Below are positions 44,328-54,469 of a DNA stretch of 64,000 nucleotides, one piece after another. Both the position numbers and the translations under genes were made by a program. This stretch comes from JBDIAG01 sp047974565 (GTDB taxonomy: Bacteria; Actinomycetota; Actinomycetes; Actinomycetales; CAWJMD01). Location: positions 25,238 through 89,237 of the forward strand of contig JBKECN010000040.1 in the NCBI GenBank assembly GCA_047974565.1. The letters run 5' to 3'. The stretch's first letter is position 1. Each line of letters starts with the position of its first letter. Under the pieces are notes generated by a model. The model was not told the DNA's origin, searched no databases, and saw only the letters and a list, made by a program, of their open reading frames with translations.

Positions 44328-45422
44328 GTGACCGGTGCCGTCACCGGCTGGTCAGCCTGGTGGGCGGGCCAGCTCGCTCGAGAACTGGTCGAGGAGGTGG
44401 ATCTGGCCACCGACCCGGGTGCGCTCGACCGGGGCGGTTGGTGGGCGGTCGCGATCGACTTCCACTATCCCCAGCAGCACGGCGGCGCGATCGGGAGGGC
44501 GCGGGCCTGGCGATTCGGGGACGTGCGAGCACATCCGCTTCCGGCGGCGTCCGGCTTCGCGCCGCCCAGGGCAGACTGGCACTCCTCCCTCGACCGGCAG
44601 GCCTATATCGCGGGCGTCCGCCGGATCCGGGAGCTGGTCCGGGCCGGGGAGGTCTACCAGGCCAACCTGTGCCGAGTCCTGTCGGTGCCGGCGGGTGCGG
44701 AGTTGGTGCGCCAGGGGCCCTATCCGTTGGCCGGTCTGCTGGCGGCCGGCAATCCGGCGCCTTTCGCTGGTGTCCTGAACGTGCCTGGCCTGTGGCTGGC
44801 CTCCGCCTCTCCCGAACTCTTCCTGCGGCGTGAACAGGAAATGCTCACCAGCGCGCCGATCAAGGGCACCGCGGTGTCGGCGGACCGGCTGCTGGCCAAG
44901 GACACCGCAGAGAACGTGATGATCACCGACCTGGTCCGCAATGACCTGCAGCGGGTGTGCCGGCCGGGCACCGTGGCCGTGCCGAGCCTGCTCGGCGTGG
45001 AACGACACCCCGGCCTGGTGCACCTGGTCAGCACCATCACCGGCAGGCTCAGGGACGGAGTGGGCTGGGGCGAGATCCTGGCTGCCCTGTGCCCGCCCGG
45101 ATCGGTCTCCGGCGCTCCCAAGCACACCGCCTTACAGGCGATCCGAGAACTGGAACCGGTGCCCCGTGGTCCCTACTGCGGGGCGATCGGCTGGGTGGAC
45201 GCCGACGCCGGCACCGCCGAGCTCGCGGTCGGTATCCGCAGTTTCTGGATCGACACCACCGAGGCCGACCCGATGCTGCGGTTCGGCACCGGGGCCGGTA
45301 TCACCTGGGGTTCGGATCCGCAGGCGGAATGGGCCGAGACCGAGCTCAAGGCCGACCGGCTGGTCCGGATCGCCTCCGGGCACGGCGCGCTGGCCTCCGC
45401 CGGCGGGGTGCTCGGAGAGTGA
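44328..45422 (+). CDS. pabB: aminodeoxychorismate synthase component I
   Basis: A 364-residue chorismate-binding enzyme for p-aminobenzoate and folate synthesis. Typical motifs are GEVYQANLCRVL, SPELFLRR, PIKGTAVS, NVMITDLVRNDLQRV and PPGSVSGAPKHTALQAI. Anthranilate synthase is less likely given the adjacent pabC. The GTG start sits against the tandem repeats. No pabA is seen nearby. Confidence 0.92.
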   Translation: MTGAVTGWSAWWAGQLARELVEEVDLATDPGALDRGGWWAVAIDFHYPQQHGGAIGRARAWRFGDVRAHPLPAASGFAPPRADWHSSLDRQAYIAGVRRIRELVRAGEVYQANLCRVLSVPAGAELVRQGPYPLAGLLAAGNPAPFAGVLNVPGLWLASASPELFLRREQEMLTSAPIKGTAVSADRLLAKDTAENVMITDLVRNDLQRVCRPGTVAVPSLLGVERHPGLVHLVSTITGRLRDGVGWGEILAALCPPGSVSGAPKHTALQAIRELEPVPRGPYCGAIGWVDADAGTAELAVGIRSFWIDTTEADPMLRFGTGAGITWGSDPQAEWAETELKADRLVRIASGHGALASAGGVLGE

Positions 45423-46261
45423 GTGCACCCACCGTGCTCGTCGACAGAGCCGGCCAGGTGCTGGAACTGGCTACCGGGCAAGCCGGCATCGACCCCGCCG
45501 ACAGCGGCTTCACCCATGGCCGCGGAGTCTTCGAAACCCTTCGCGCGCAGCACGGGGTGCCCTGCTGGCTCGACCGGCATCTGGCCCGGCTGGCCTTCGG
45601 GGCGCAGCGGCTCGGGCTGCCCGCACCGGCCTCCGACCGGGTGCGGGGCCTGGTGAACCTCGCCCTGCGCCGTCACTCGGAGGCGGTCACCCGAGTGCGG
45701 ATCACATACACCGGCGGCACCCCGACGGCAGGCCCCACCCTGATGGTGGAGGCAGCCCCGGCCGGGCCGGCGGCAGGGCCGATGTCACTCACTGTCGCGC
45801 CGTGGGTCCGTAACGAGCGATCACCCTTGACGGGCGTCAAGTGCACCGGCTATTCGGAGAATCTGCTGGCCCGTCAATGGGCCCTGGAACGTGGCTTCGA
45901 CGAGGCGCTCATGCTGGATACACGGGGCCGACTGAGCGAGGGAACACTCAGCAGCGTATTCCTCGTGATCGGTGGTACCGCATATACCCCGACTCTCGAG
46001 TGCGGGGCCTTGCCGGGGATCGCCCGGGGGCTGCTTCTGGAATGGGGGTCCGCCGATAGTGTGCCGGTTCACGCTCGCGAACTCGTCCCTGACGATCTTG
46101 ACCGGGCGCAGGAAGTGTTCTGTACGAATGCCTTTCGTGGTGTCATGCCGGTTGTCGCAGTGGATGGCCGCCGCCTGGACCAAGGCCCTGTGACGAAGGC
46201 ATTGGCCAACCTGTACGCGAAGAGGCGGGAATCGCTTACACCGAGTGACGAGCGCATCTAA
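45419..46261 (+). CDS. pabC: aminodeoxychorismate lyase
   Basis: A 280-residue fold-type IV PLP enzyme that releases p-aminobenzoate. It has the catalytic lysine in GVKCTGYSENLLAR (Lys141), FTHGRGVFETLRA near residue 31 and EVFCTNAFRGVMPV near the end. The GTG start overlaps the pabB stop, indicating coupled translation. A branched-chain or D-amino acid transaminase is possible from family alone, but the neighbour decides. Confidence 0.88.
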   Translation: MSAPTVLVDRAGQVLELATGQAGIDPADSGFTHGRGVFETLRAQHGVPCWLDRHLARLAFGAQRLGLPAPASDRVRGLVNLALRRHSEAVTRVRITYTGGTPTAGPTLMVEAAPAGPAAGPMSLTVAPWVRNERSPLTGVKCTGYSENLLARQWALERGFDEALMLDTRGRLSEGTLSSVFLVIGGTAYTPTLECGALPGIARGLLLEWGSADSVPVHARELVPDDLDRAQEVFCTNAFRGVMPVVAVDGRRLDQGPVTKALANLYAKRRESLTPSDERI

Positions 46262-46319
46262 TCGTCGGGCCGCCTTGGCCGTTACGGTGAGTCACCGATG
46301 GCTGCCCTCCGTCAATAAC

Positions 46320-46348
46320 TTGAGTGAGAAATTACTCGCCGGTAAGAA
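46320..46348 (+). promoter_or_regulatory. promoter of the large surface protein
   Basis: TTGAGT (46320-46325), 17 nt, TAAGAA (46343-46348), in an AT-rich patch ahead of the ATG at 46400. The spacer contains the inverted repeat end ACTC matching GAGT of the -35. Confidence 0.5.
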
Positions 46349-46399
46349 CTGATTGGCGCAACTGGTTAAGTCCCGAGTTTCAGCAACCGAAATGTCGAC

Positions 46400-49300
46400 A
46401 TGGCATGGATCAGCCGCTCGATCACCCGGTACTGCGCTCTGTTCGTCGTCGCCCTGCTCGTGGCGGGCGGATTCACCGCCGCGCGCATGACGCTCGTCGA
46501 CCCCCCTGCGGCGCTGGCAAACGAGAACACGATCACCACGGGTTGGACCAAGACGACGACCCAATACGCCAGCAATGAGATGACCGAGGGCGCCCAGATC
46601 GGCACGGTCGAAACCACCCACTACGCGTACACCACGCTGAGCTATCCGGCGCAGGTGCGGGCCGGGGTGTCCTTCCAGTACGTGCGCTGCGTCAAGCAGG
46701 TATTCATGGAGGAGACCAGCGGCTACGAGGCGGCGATGGACCGGGTCACATTGGACGCCTCGTCAGCAGGGTTCTCCATCACCTACACCCAGGCCAGCGT
46801 CACCCGTAACGTCAATCTGTGTCGTACCTACACGGCCACGGCCCCCACCACGGCAGGGACCAATCGCAACATCACCCTTCCCCAGGCGAGGGTGGGCCGG
46901 TGGGGCGGGGTCGGATACGCCGGTTCCTGCTGCCCGACCTGGGGCATCCACTGGAACGGACAGTTCACCCGGGACAACGCCATCACCGTGGACGTTTACA
47001 CCAACCCTGACGCTCAGGACGACCACTCCGACGTGTTGGTGGGCACGTCGGCCACGGTCGACGTGCTTGCCAACGATGCAGGATTCGGGACCGGGGATCT
47101 CCCCGGCACGCCCATTGACCTGATCATCCAAACCCAGGCGACCAACGGGACATGCAGCGTCGTTGCCGGCAAGGTCGAATACGTCAACAACGGTGTCTCG
47201 GGCGACGACAGTTGTGTGTACGCGGTCAACCAGGCCGAGACCGACGCCTTTGCTCCCAACGAACCCACCACCGCGACCGTCGGCTTCTTCGTCAACGAAC
47301 CGCCGATAGCCGTCGACGACGTCGGTGTGGTCAGCGAGGACGGAGTGATCAGCTTCGACGTCACGAGCAACGACACCGACCATGAGAATCACACCCTCAC
47401 CGTGATCTCCTACTCGGCGGCGCCGTCCGGCACGACGTCCTTCACCGGCAACACCCTGACCTTCGACCCGGGTGACGACTTCGACTACCTCACCCCCGGC
47501 CGGTTCGCCGACACCACGCTCCGGTACACCATCGACGACGGCCACCTGGGCCAGGACGTGGGAACGGTGCGGATCAGGGTGACCGGCGAGTACGACGCCC
47601 CTCAGGTCATCGAGGAGACCACCGACGTGCCCGAGAACGGGCCGGCCGTGACCTTCGACCCCCGGACGAATGACCGCTACCCGGACTACCGCTCGACCAT
47701 CACCATGACCTCGATCGACACCACAGACACCACCGGCGAAGCGAACCTCGGCGACAACACCATCACGTACGACCCGAACCGGCAGTTCGAATGGCTGGCC
47801 GAGGGGGAGACGGCGACGGACGAAGTGACATACACGATCAGCGACGGCAAGACGACGGCGTCCGGCCGGGCACTGCTGCGCGTGGTGGGGTCGAACGATC
47901 CGATGGTCGCCATCCCGGACGAGGCCACGACCAGCGAGGACGACCCGATCGTCATCGACGCCGTCGCCAACGACGTGGATGCCGACGCCAGCGACGTGCT
48001 GACCGCGACCACAGCCAGCATCGTCTCCGGTGGCGGCGCCGTGTCCATCGACGGCGGCAAGGTCCGCTGGGACCCGCTCTCGGACTACCAGTACCTGGCG
48101 GTCGGCGAGACCGCCACCGTCCACCTGAACTACACCGGCAGCGACCCGCACGGCCAGGTCTCCTCCTCGTCCATCACCGTGACGGTGACCGGCACCAACG
48201 ACGGACCGACCGCCACCGACGACACGCTGTCGGTGGACGAGGACACCGTGGGCAGTGTCCAGGTACTCAGCGAGGTGCCGGCCGACTCCGACCCCGACAC
48301 CGATGACGTGCTGCGAGTCGCCTCGGTGACTCAGCCGTCCGCGGGAAGCGCGTCCTTCGACGACACAAGCGTGAGCTTCGACCCGGGGCAGGACTTCCAG
48401 CACCTGGCCGTCGGCGCCACCGACTCGACCTCCTTCAGCTACACCGCCACCGACGACAACGGCGGCAGCGACTCCGCGACGGTCTCGGTCACCGTCACCG
48501 GGCTCAACGATGCCCCGGTCGCCGCGGCAGACCTGTTGACCATCGGTGAGGACGACCTGAGCGCGCACACCATCGACGTGATGTCCAACGACAGCGACAT
48601 CGACGACGGCTCCAGCATCAGCTTCGTCGATCTGCAGGCCTCGCCGGTGCCCGACTATGGCGGCACGCCCACGAACGTCGGATCCACCGTGAGCTTCCAG
48701 ATCACTGACGGCCGGTACAACGACCTGTCCGCGGGCGAGCATGTCTCGGCGATGGTGCAGTACACGATCCAGGACGAGCACGGCGCGACCGCGCAGGGAA
48801 CCCTGGAGATCCGGATCGAGGGCGCCAACGACGCGCCCACCGCGACCGACGCCGAGGCTTCGACGGACCAGGACGCCGCGATCGACGTCACCGCCCTGGT
48901 GGAGAACGGCAGCGACCCGGACCGGGCCGACACCCTGTCCTTGACCGGGGTCGACGACTCCGCCACGCAGGGGACCGCGAGCGTCGTGGACGGTGCGGTG
49001 CACTACGACCCGGCCGGCGCCTGGGATCACCTGGCTCCGGGCGAGACCGCCGTCGACACGGTGACCTTCACCCTTGCCGACGACCACGGCGCCACGGTGA
49101 ACGCCGTCCTGAGGATCACCGTGACCGGGCTCAACGACGCACCTACCGCGGTGACGGACTACTCGGGCACCGATGAGCAGAACCCGGTCACCGTCGACGC
49201 GCTGCTCAACGACACCGACGTCGACGGCCCGCACAACGAACTCGTCCTCGTCTCGGCGCAGGCGCCGGTCGGCCTGGGCAGCGCCACGGTGGTGGCCGGT

Positions 49301-50716
49301 CAGGTCCACTTCGACCCGGCGGGTGAGTTCGAGCGCCTGGCACCCGGAGAGTCCGAGGACGTCACGGTCTCGTACGTCATCGCCGATGGGGACGGGGCCC
49401 AGAGCCAGGGGCAGATCATCATCACCGTGACCGGCGTCAACGACGCCCCTGGCGGCGAGCGCGCCTGCCAGGTGCTCGAGGACGACACCCTGACCCTGGG
49501 GACCGAGGAACTCGGCGCCACCGACCCCGATTCCGGGGACACCGTCGTGGCCACCGCCATCGCCACCCAGCCGAGCCACGGTGCCGCCTCACTGACCACC
49601 GGAACCGTCACCTACACCCCCGATTCGCAATGGAACGCGCTGGCCGAGGGCGAGACCCAGGCGGACTCCATGGTGCTCGACATCGAGGACGCCCACGGGG
49701 CGACGGGCACGTACACCGCGCAGATCACCATCGTGGGCGTCAACGACGCCCCGGTCGCGCTGAACGACACCACCAATGTCACCGACCGGAAGGTCGTCCA
49801 GATCCCGGTACTGGACAACGACACCGACCCCGACACCAGCGACCAGCTGCGGGTCGTCTCGGTGACCAGCAACGGCCCGGGCACGTTCTCCGTCGTCGAC
49901 GGCGTGGTGACCTATGACGGCGGGGACGCCTTCATGCAACTGGTTGTCGGGTCGGTGCTGCAGGTGTCCTATACGTACACGATCACCGATGACCACGGCG
50001 GGCAGGCCACGGCCACGGGCGTGCTGCGGGTGCAACGCACCCTCGACAACACCACCGACGCGGACGGCAACGGCATCCCGGACTGGTGGGAGGTCGAGAA
50101 CGGGACCGGTCCCGGGTCGATGACGCTGCCGGACACCCTCGCCCAGTGCCCGGATGCCAATGACCTGCTGCGGATCAGCGCGGCGATCGTGTCCACCGGC
50201 GGGCAGGTCGAGGTCGAGGGATCGCAGGCCTGGCTGCCGGAGAGCACGGTGACCTATTACATCTGCTCCACCCCGCAGATCCTGAAGTCGGTCACGGCCG
50301 GGGCGGACGGCACCGCCAACACCGTCCTGACGGTCCCGGCCGGCCTGGACCCGGCCACTCACCGGATCGTCGGAGTCGGCCTCTCGATGAGCGGCGACAC
50401 CCTGGTCCAGACCAGCGAGGTCTCGGTGACGACCACGTCCACCGGCGGATCGGGGAGTGGCACCGGCGGCTCGACGGGCGGCGGCTCCACCGGCACCGGC
50501 TCCACGGGGACGGGTGGCAGCACCGGGACGACAGGCACCAGCGGTTCCACCGGATCCTCGGGAACCAGCGGGTCCGGCAGCTCGGGTAGCGGGTCGAGCT
50601 CGTCCTCCCTGGCGTACACCGGGGCAGGGCAGTCGGTGATCATGCTGATCCTGGCCGCGGGGCTGATCTCGCTCGGATTCGGCCTGCGCCGTCGGCGCCG
50701 TCCGCGCGAGCACTGA
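46400..50716 (+). CDS. large cell-surface protein with cadherin/VCBS-like repeats and LAYTG anchor
   Basis: A 1438-residue exported protein. Residues 1-40 form a signal peptide ending near ALAN. After a unique Cys-containing domain (to about residue 200) come about ten Ig/cadherin-like domains of roughly 90-105 residues, most ending in VTGxNDAP (for example TVTGLNDAPVAAADL). A calcium-type motif DADGNGIPDWWE lies near residue 1220. A Gly/Ser/Thr linker leads to LAYTG (residues 1404-1408), a hydrophobic helix and RRRRRPREH. This is a sortase substrate of the LAxTG (class E) type. Adhesion or wall structure is the likely role. No sortase gene is in the window. The start has no strong ribosome site. 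Confidence 0.88.
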   Translation: MAWISRSITRYCALFVVALLVAGGFTAARMTLVDPPAALANENTITTGWTKTTTQYASNEMTEGAQIGTVETTHYAYTTLSYPAQVRAGVSFQYVRCVKQVFMEETSGYEAAMDRVTLDASSAGFSITYTQASVTRNVNLCRTYTATAPTTAGTNRNITLPQARVGRWGGVGYAGSCCPTWGIHWNGQFTRDNAITVDVYTNPDAQDDHSDVLVGTSATVDVLANDAGFGTGDLPGTPIDLIIQTQATNGTCSVVAGKVEYVNNGVSGDDSCVYAVNQAETDAFAPNEPTTATVGFFVNEPPIAVDDVGVVSEDGVISFDVTSNDTDHENHTLTVISYSAAPSGTTSFTGNTLTFDPGDDFDYLTPGRFADTTLRYTIDDGHLGQDVGTVRIRVTGEYDAPQVIEETTDVPENGPAVTFDPRTNDRYPDYRSTITMTSIDTTDTTGEANLGDNTITYDPNRQFEWLAEGETATDEVTYTISDGKTTASGRALLRVVGSNDPMVAIPDEATTSEDDPIVIDAVANDVDADASDVLTATTASIVSGGGAVSIDGGKVRWDPLSDYQYLAVGETATVHLNYTGSDPHGQVSSSSITVTVTGTNDGPTATDDTLSVDEDTVGSVQVLSEVPADSDPDTDDVLRVASVTQPSAGSASFDDTSVSFDPGQDFQHLAVGATDSTSFSYTATDDNGGSDSATVSVTVTGLNDAPVAAADLLTIGEDDLSAHTIDVMSNDSDIDDGSSISFVDLQASPVPDYGGTPTNVGSTVSFQITDGRYNDLSAGEHVSAMVQYTIQDEHGATAQGTLEIRIEGANDAPTATDAEASTDQDAAIDVTALVENGSDPDRADTLSLTGVDDSATQGTASVVDGAVHYDPAGAWDHLAPGETAVDTVTFTLADDHGATVNAVLRITVTGLNDAPTAVTDYSGTDEQNPVTVDALLNDTDVDGPHNELVLVSAQAPVGLGSATVVAGQVHFDPAGEFERLAPGESEDVTVSYVIADGDGAQSQGQIIITVTGVNDAPGGERACQVLEDDTLTLGTEELGATDPDSGDTVVATAIATQPSHGAASLTTGTVTYTPDSQWNALAEGETQADSMVLDIEDAHGATGTYTAQITIVGVNDAPVALNDTTNVTDRKVVQIPVLDNDTDPDTSDQLRVVSVTSNGPGTFSVVDGVVTYDGGDAFMQLVVGSVLQVSYTYTITDDHGGQATATGVLRVQRTLDNTTDADGNGIPDWWEVENGTGPGSMTLPDTLAQCPDANDLLRISAAIVSTGGQVEVEGSQAWLPESTVTYYICSTPQILKSVTAGADGTANTVLTVPAGLDPATHRIVGVGLSMSGDTLVQTSEVSVTTTSTGGSGSGTGGSTGGGSTGTGSTGTGGSTGTTGTSGSTGSSGTSGSGSSGSGSSSSSLAYTGAGQSVIMLILAAGLISLGFGLRRRRRPREH

Positions 50717-50830
50717 AGCCGCGGAGCACTGGGCCTGCAGGAGTATCCATCGCCTCCAATCGCCAACCCGGCGTGGCAGCCGGGCGGCGCGTCCGGTAGA
50801 CCAGTACCGACGACCCGACGGAGGTTTCAT

Positions 50831-52129
<1,299 letters not shown>

Positions 52130-52179
52130 GCCGGGCTCACGTCGTCGACCGAGCCGAGCGGCCTGGGCTTAGGGCTGGG

Positions 52180-53121
52180 CTACAGGGCCACCCCACTGCG
52201 CTGCAGGGCCCGCAGAGAGGCCAGGATCTGAGCCACCCCGGTGGGCAGCGTGGTCCGGACGTGCACGTCCAGGCCGGTGCGGTGCAGCGAGCGCAGCCGA
52301 AGGTCGCGGACCTGGGCGGCCGCGGCGGGTGAGGCGCCCAGGACCACCGGAGGGCGGCGCTTGGCCACCCGGGTCACCTCGCCGAGGATGCTGGCGATGG
52401 TGACCGCCCGCCCGCTGGCGATCACCTTGAGCTGGACGCCGGGTGGCCGCCGATCGGCCACGTCCGCGATCAGCCCGGCAATCACGTTCCCGGCGTCGGC
52501 GGCGCTGAGGTAGTCGCGCAGGGTGTCCATCGGCACATAGATGCCGAGCGGGCGCCCGGTCAGCACCGACCGGCAGGCTGCGGTGAGCAGGCCCTGCGCC
52601 TTGGTGAGGTTCTGGCCGGCCCCGTACAGGTTGGCGATCCGCCCGACGGCCACGGCCACCCCCTGCTCGGCGAGGGCGCCGAACAGGTTCTCCGCTGCCA
52701 GTTTGGCCCGCCCGTAGGGCGCCAGGGGCAGCGGTGTGCTGGCTTCGTCATAGGGCGCCGGATCCGGGGAGCCGGCATACAGACCACCGGCGGAGGAGGC
52801 CAGGAAGAGGGCGCCGCGGCTGCGGACGGCCTCGGGCAGTTGCGCCACGGCGTGGACGAAGGCGCGCTGGGCGGCCAGTTCGGCCTCGAAGGCACGCTGG
52901 GGTGTGGCGGTCACCCCGGCGCCGGCGCACCAGGCCACCGCCCACGGGCCGGGGGCGGCGTATCGGACGAATTCCCCCAGGCCCGCGACCAGTTGATCCG
53001 GGGTGTCCGGTCGGTCCCAGGCCAGTGGTGTGCCGGGCTGCCAGAGGTGGCCTCCGCGGGACACCGCGTGCGCCACGTTCCGCCCCAGCAGGCCGCCCGC
53101 GCCGATCACCCACGTGGACAC
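52180..53121 (-). CDS. NAD-dependent epimerase/dehydratase family protein
   Basis: A 313-residue short-chain dehydrogenase/epimerase-fold protein with GAGGLLGR at residues 7-14 and the YxxxK pair in PYGRAKLAAE. It probably modifies a nucleotide- or lipid-linked sugar. It starts 5 nt after the GT2 stop and is the last gene of the glycosylation operon. The substrate is not assignable. Confidence 0.85.
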   Translation of the reverse strand: MSTWVIGAGGLLGRNVAHAVSRGGHLWQPGTPLAWDRPDTPDQLVAGLGEFVRYAAPGPWAVAWCAGAGVTATPQRAFEAELAAQRAFVHAVAQLPEAVRSRGALFLASSAGGLYAGSPDPAPYDEASTPLPLAPYGRAKLAAENLFGALAEQGVAVAVGRIANLYGAGQNLTKAQGLLTAACRSVLTGRPLGIYVPMDTLRDYLSAADAGNVIAGLIADVADRRPPGVQLKVIASGRAVTIASILGEVTRVAKRRPPVVLGASPAAAAQVRDLRLRSLHRTGLDVHVRTTLPTGVAQILASLRALQRSGVAL

Positions 53122-53126
53122 GCCGG

Positions 53127-54431
53127 TCAGCCCGTCGGGGCGGCGACCGAGCCACCGGCGCCCGAGGCAGGAGGGCGAGTGGACGAGGGTGGCCCGGTGG
53201 AAGAGGACGGCCTAGGGGATGAGGAGGACTGGGCGGGGCCATGGTCCGGGCCGTCCGGGCTGGATGGTGCCGGGTCGAGTCGGGGCTCATCGGGGCGCGA
53301 GGGCGCGGGTTCGGACTCCGGTGGCGGGCCCGGCCGGGCCGAGGCCGGGTCCGGTTCCACCACGGGGGGTGGAGCCTGCACCGCGGTCGGGTCCTGCCCC
53401 GGTGGACTCGCGTCCCTTCCCAGTGGACCGGTGCGCTCGTCCGACACGATGAGATAGAGCGGACGACCCATCGCCATGTTCACCGCCATCCCGAGGTACT
53501 CGGCGACCACGCCGAGGGCGATGAGCACGGTCCCGCTGCAGACCAGGACCGCGACGATCACCGACGCCCAGCCGGGTTGCACGGAGTTGTCCGCGAGCCG
53601 GGCGATGATGATGTAGATGGCCAGCAGCAGGCCGAGTACCCCCAGCCCGGCCCCGGCCAGGGCCACCAGCCGCAGGCCGCGGGTGCCGCTGGAGAGCACC
53701 AGCCGCCAGAAGTGCGAGAAGAGTCGCCGCCAGTTGTATCCCGACGGACGTTCGCCCTCCTGACGCACGGCGATCGGGCAGGACGTGGCGCGGTTGGTCA
53801 CCCAGCCCAGGGCCACGTCGAGGTACACCCCGGCCCCGGCGTAGGCGGCGACGCTGCGCCCGATCTCACCAAGGATCAACCGGTAGGAGTGGAACATCCG
53901 CGCGTCGATCGTCGTCGTGGTGAGCCGGGAGGTGACCGCCTTGGCTCCCCGTGAGGAGAGGTTGCGCAGCGGACCGTGCGGGGCCGGGTTGCTGGGCGCG
54001 GCGTAGACCACCTGCGCGTTCTCGGCGAGCGCGGTGTCGAGCATCGCTGCGATGCCCGTCGGGTCGTGCTGGCCGTCCTCGTCCATGGTGACGATCCAGT
54101 CGCTCCCGGCGGAGGACATCCCGGCCAGGGTGGCGGCGTGCTGACCGTAGTTGCGGCTCAGCCACACCGGCCGTACCTGAGGGTGGTGTTCGGCCAGTTC
54201 ACGGATGACCTGGGCGGAACGGTCCGGGCCGTGGTCGTGCACCAGCAGGATCTCCTCGACCAGGTACCGATGGCCGTGCGGGCTGGTGCGCGCCGAGCAG
54301 TACGGCAGTAGCTCGCCCACCACCTGCTCCAGCGTGTGCTCGCCCTGGTACACGGGGATCACCACCGAGATCGTGTGCGGGCTGGCACCAGGATCGGCTG
54401 ACACGCTGCCGACGATAACCGACCCGTCCAC
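53127..54431 (-). CDS. GT2 glycosyltransferase (GtrB/DPMS-like)
   Basis: A 434-residue enzyme with an N-terminal GT-A domain (SVVIPVYQGEHTLEQVV; DEDGQHDP as the metal motif), two C-terminal membrane helices (about residues 255-325) and a long Pro/Ser-rich cytoplasmic tail of about 95 residues. This layout is that of polyprenyl-phosphate glycosyltransferases such as GtrB and DPM1, which load a sugar onto the carrier lipid. The GtrA flippase encoded in the same operon supports this. The Pro-rich tail is unusual. Confidence 0.86.
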   Translation of the reverse strand: MDGSVIVGSVSADPGASPHTISVVIPVYQGEHTLEQVVGELLPYCSARTSPHGHRYLVEEILLVHDHGPDRSAQVIRELAEHHPQVRPVWLSRNYGQHAATLAGMSSAGSDWIVTMDEDGQHDPTGIAAMLDTALAENAQVVYAAPSNPAPHGPLRNLSSRGAKAVTSRLTTTTIDARMFHSYRLILGEIGRSVAAYAGAGVYLDVALGWVTNRATSCPIAVRQEGERPSGYNWRRLFSHFWRLVLSSGTRGLRLVALAGAGLGVLGLLLAIYIIIARLADNSVQPGWASVIVAVLVCSGTVLIALGVVAEYLGMAVNMAMGRPLYLIVSDERTGPLGRDASPPGQDPTAVQAPPPVVEPDPASARPGPPPESEPAPSRPDEPRLDPAPSSPDGPDHGPAQSSSSPRPSSSTGPPSSTRPPASGAGGSVAAPTG

Positions 54432-54469
54432 CGGTCAGCGTGAGGATCCGACGGGGTGGGGTCGGGGTG

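Noticed and set aside
46763..49579. A 938-codon open frame antisense to the surface protein
   Set aside because: It mirrors the repetitive GC-rich codons of the real gene; its translation has no recognisable domain and an unnatural Val/Arg/Gly/His-rich composition.
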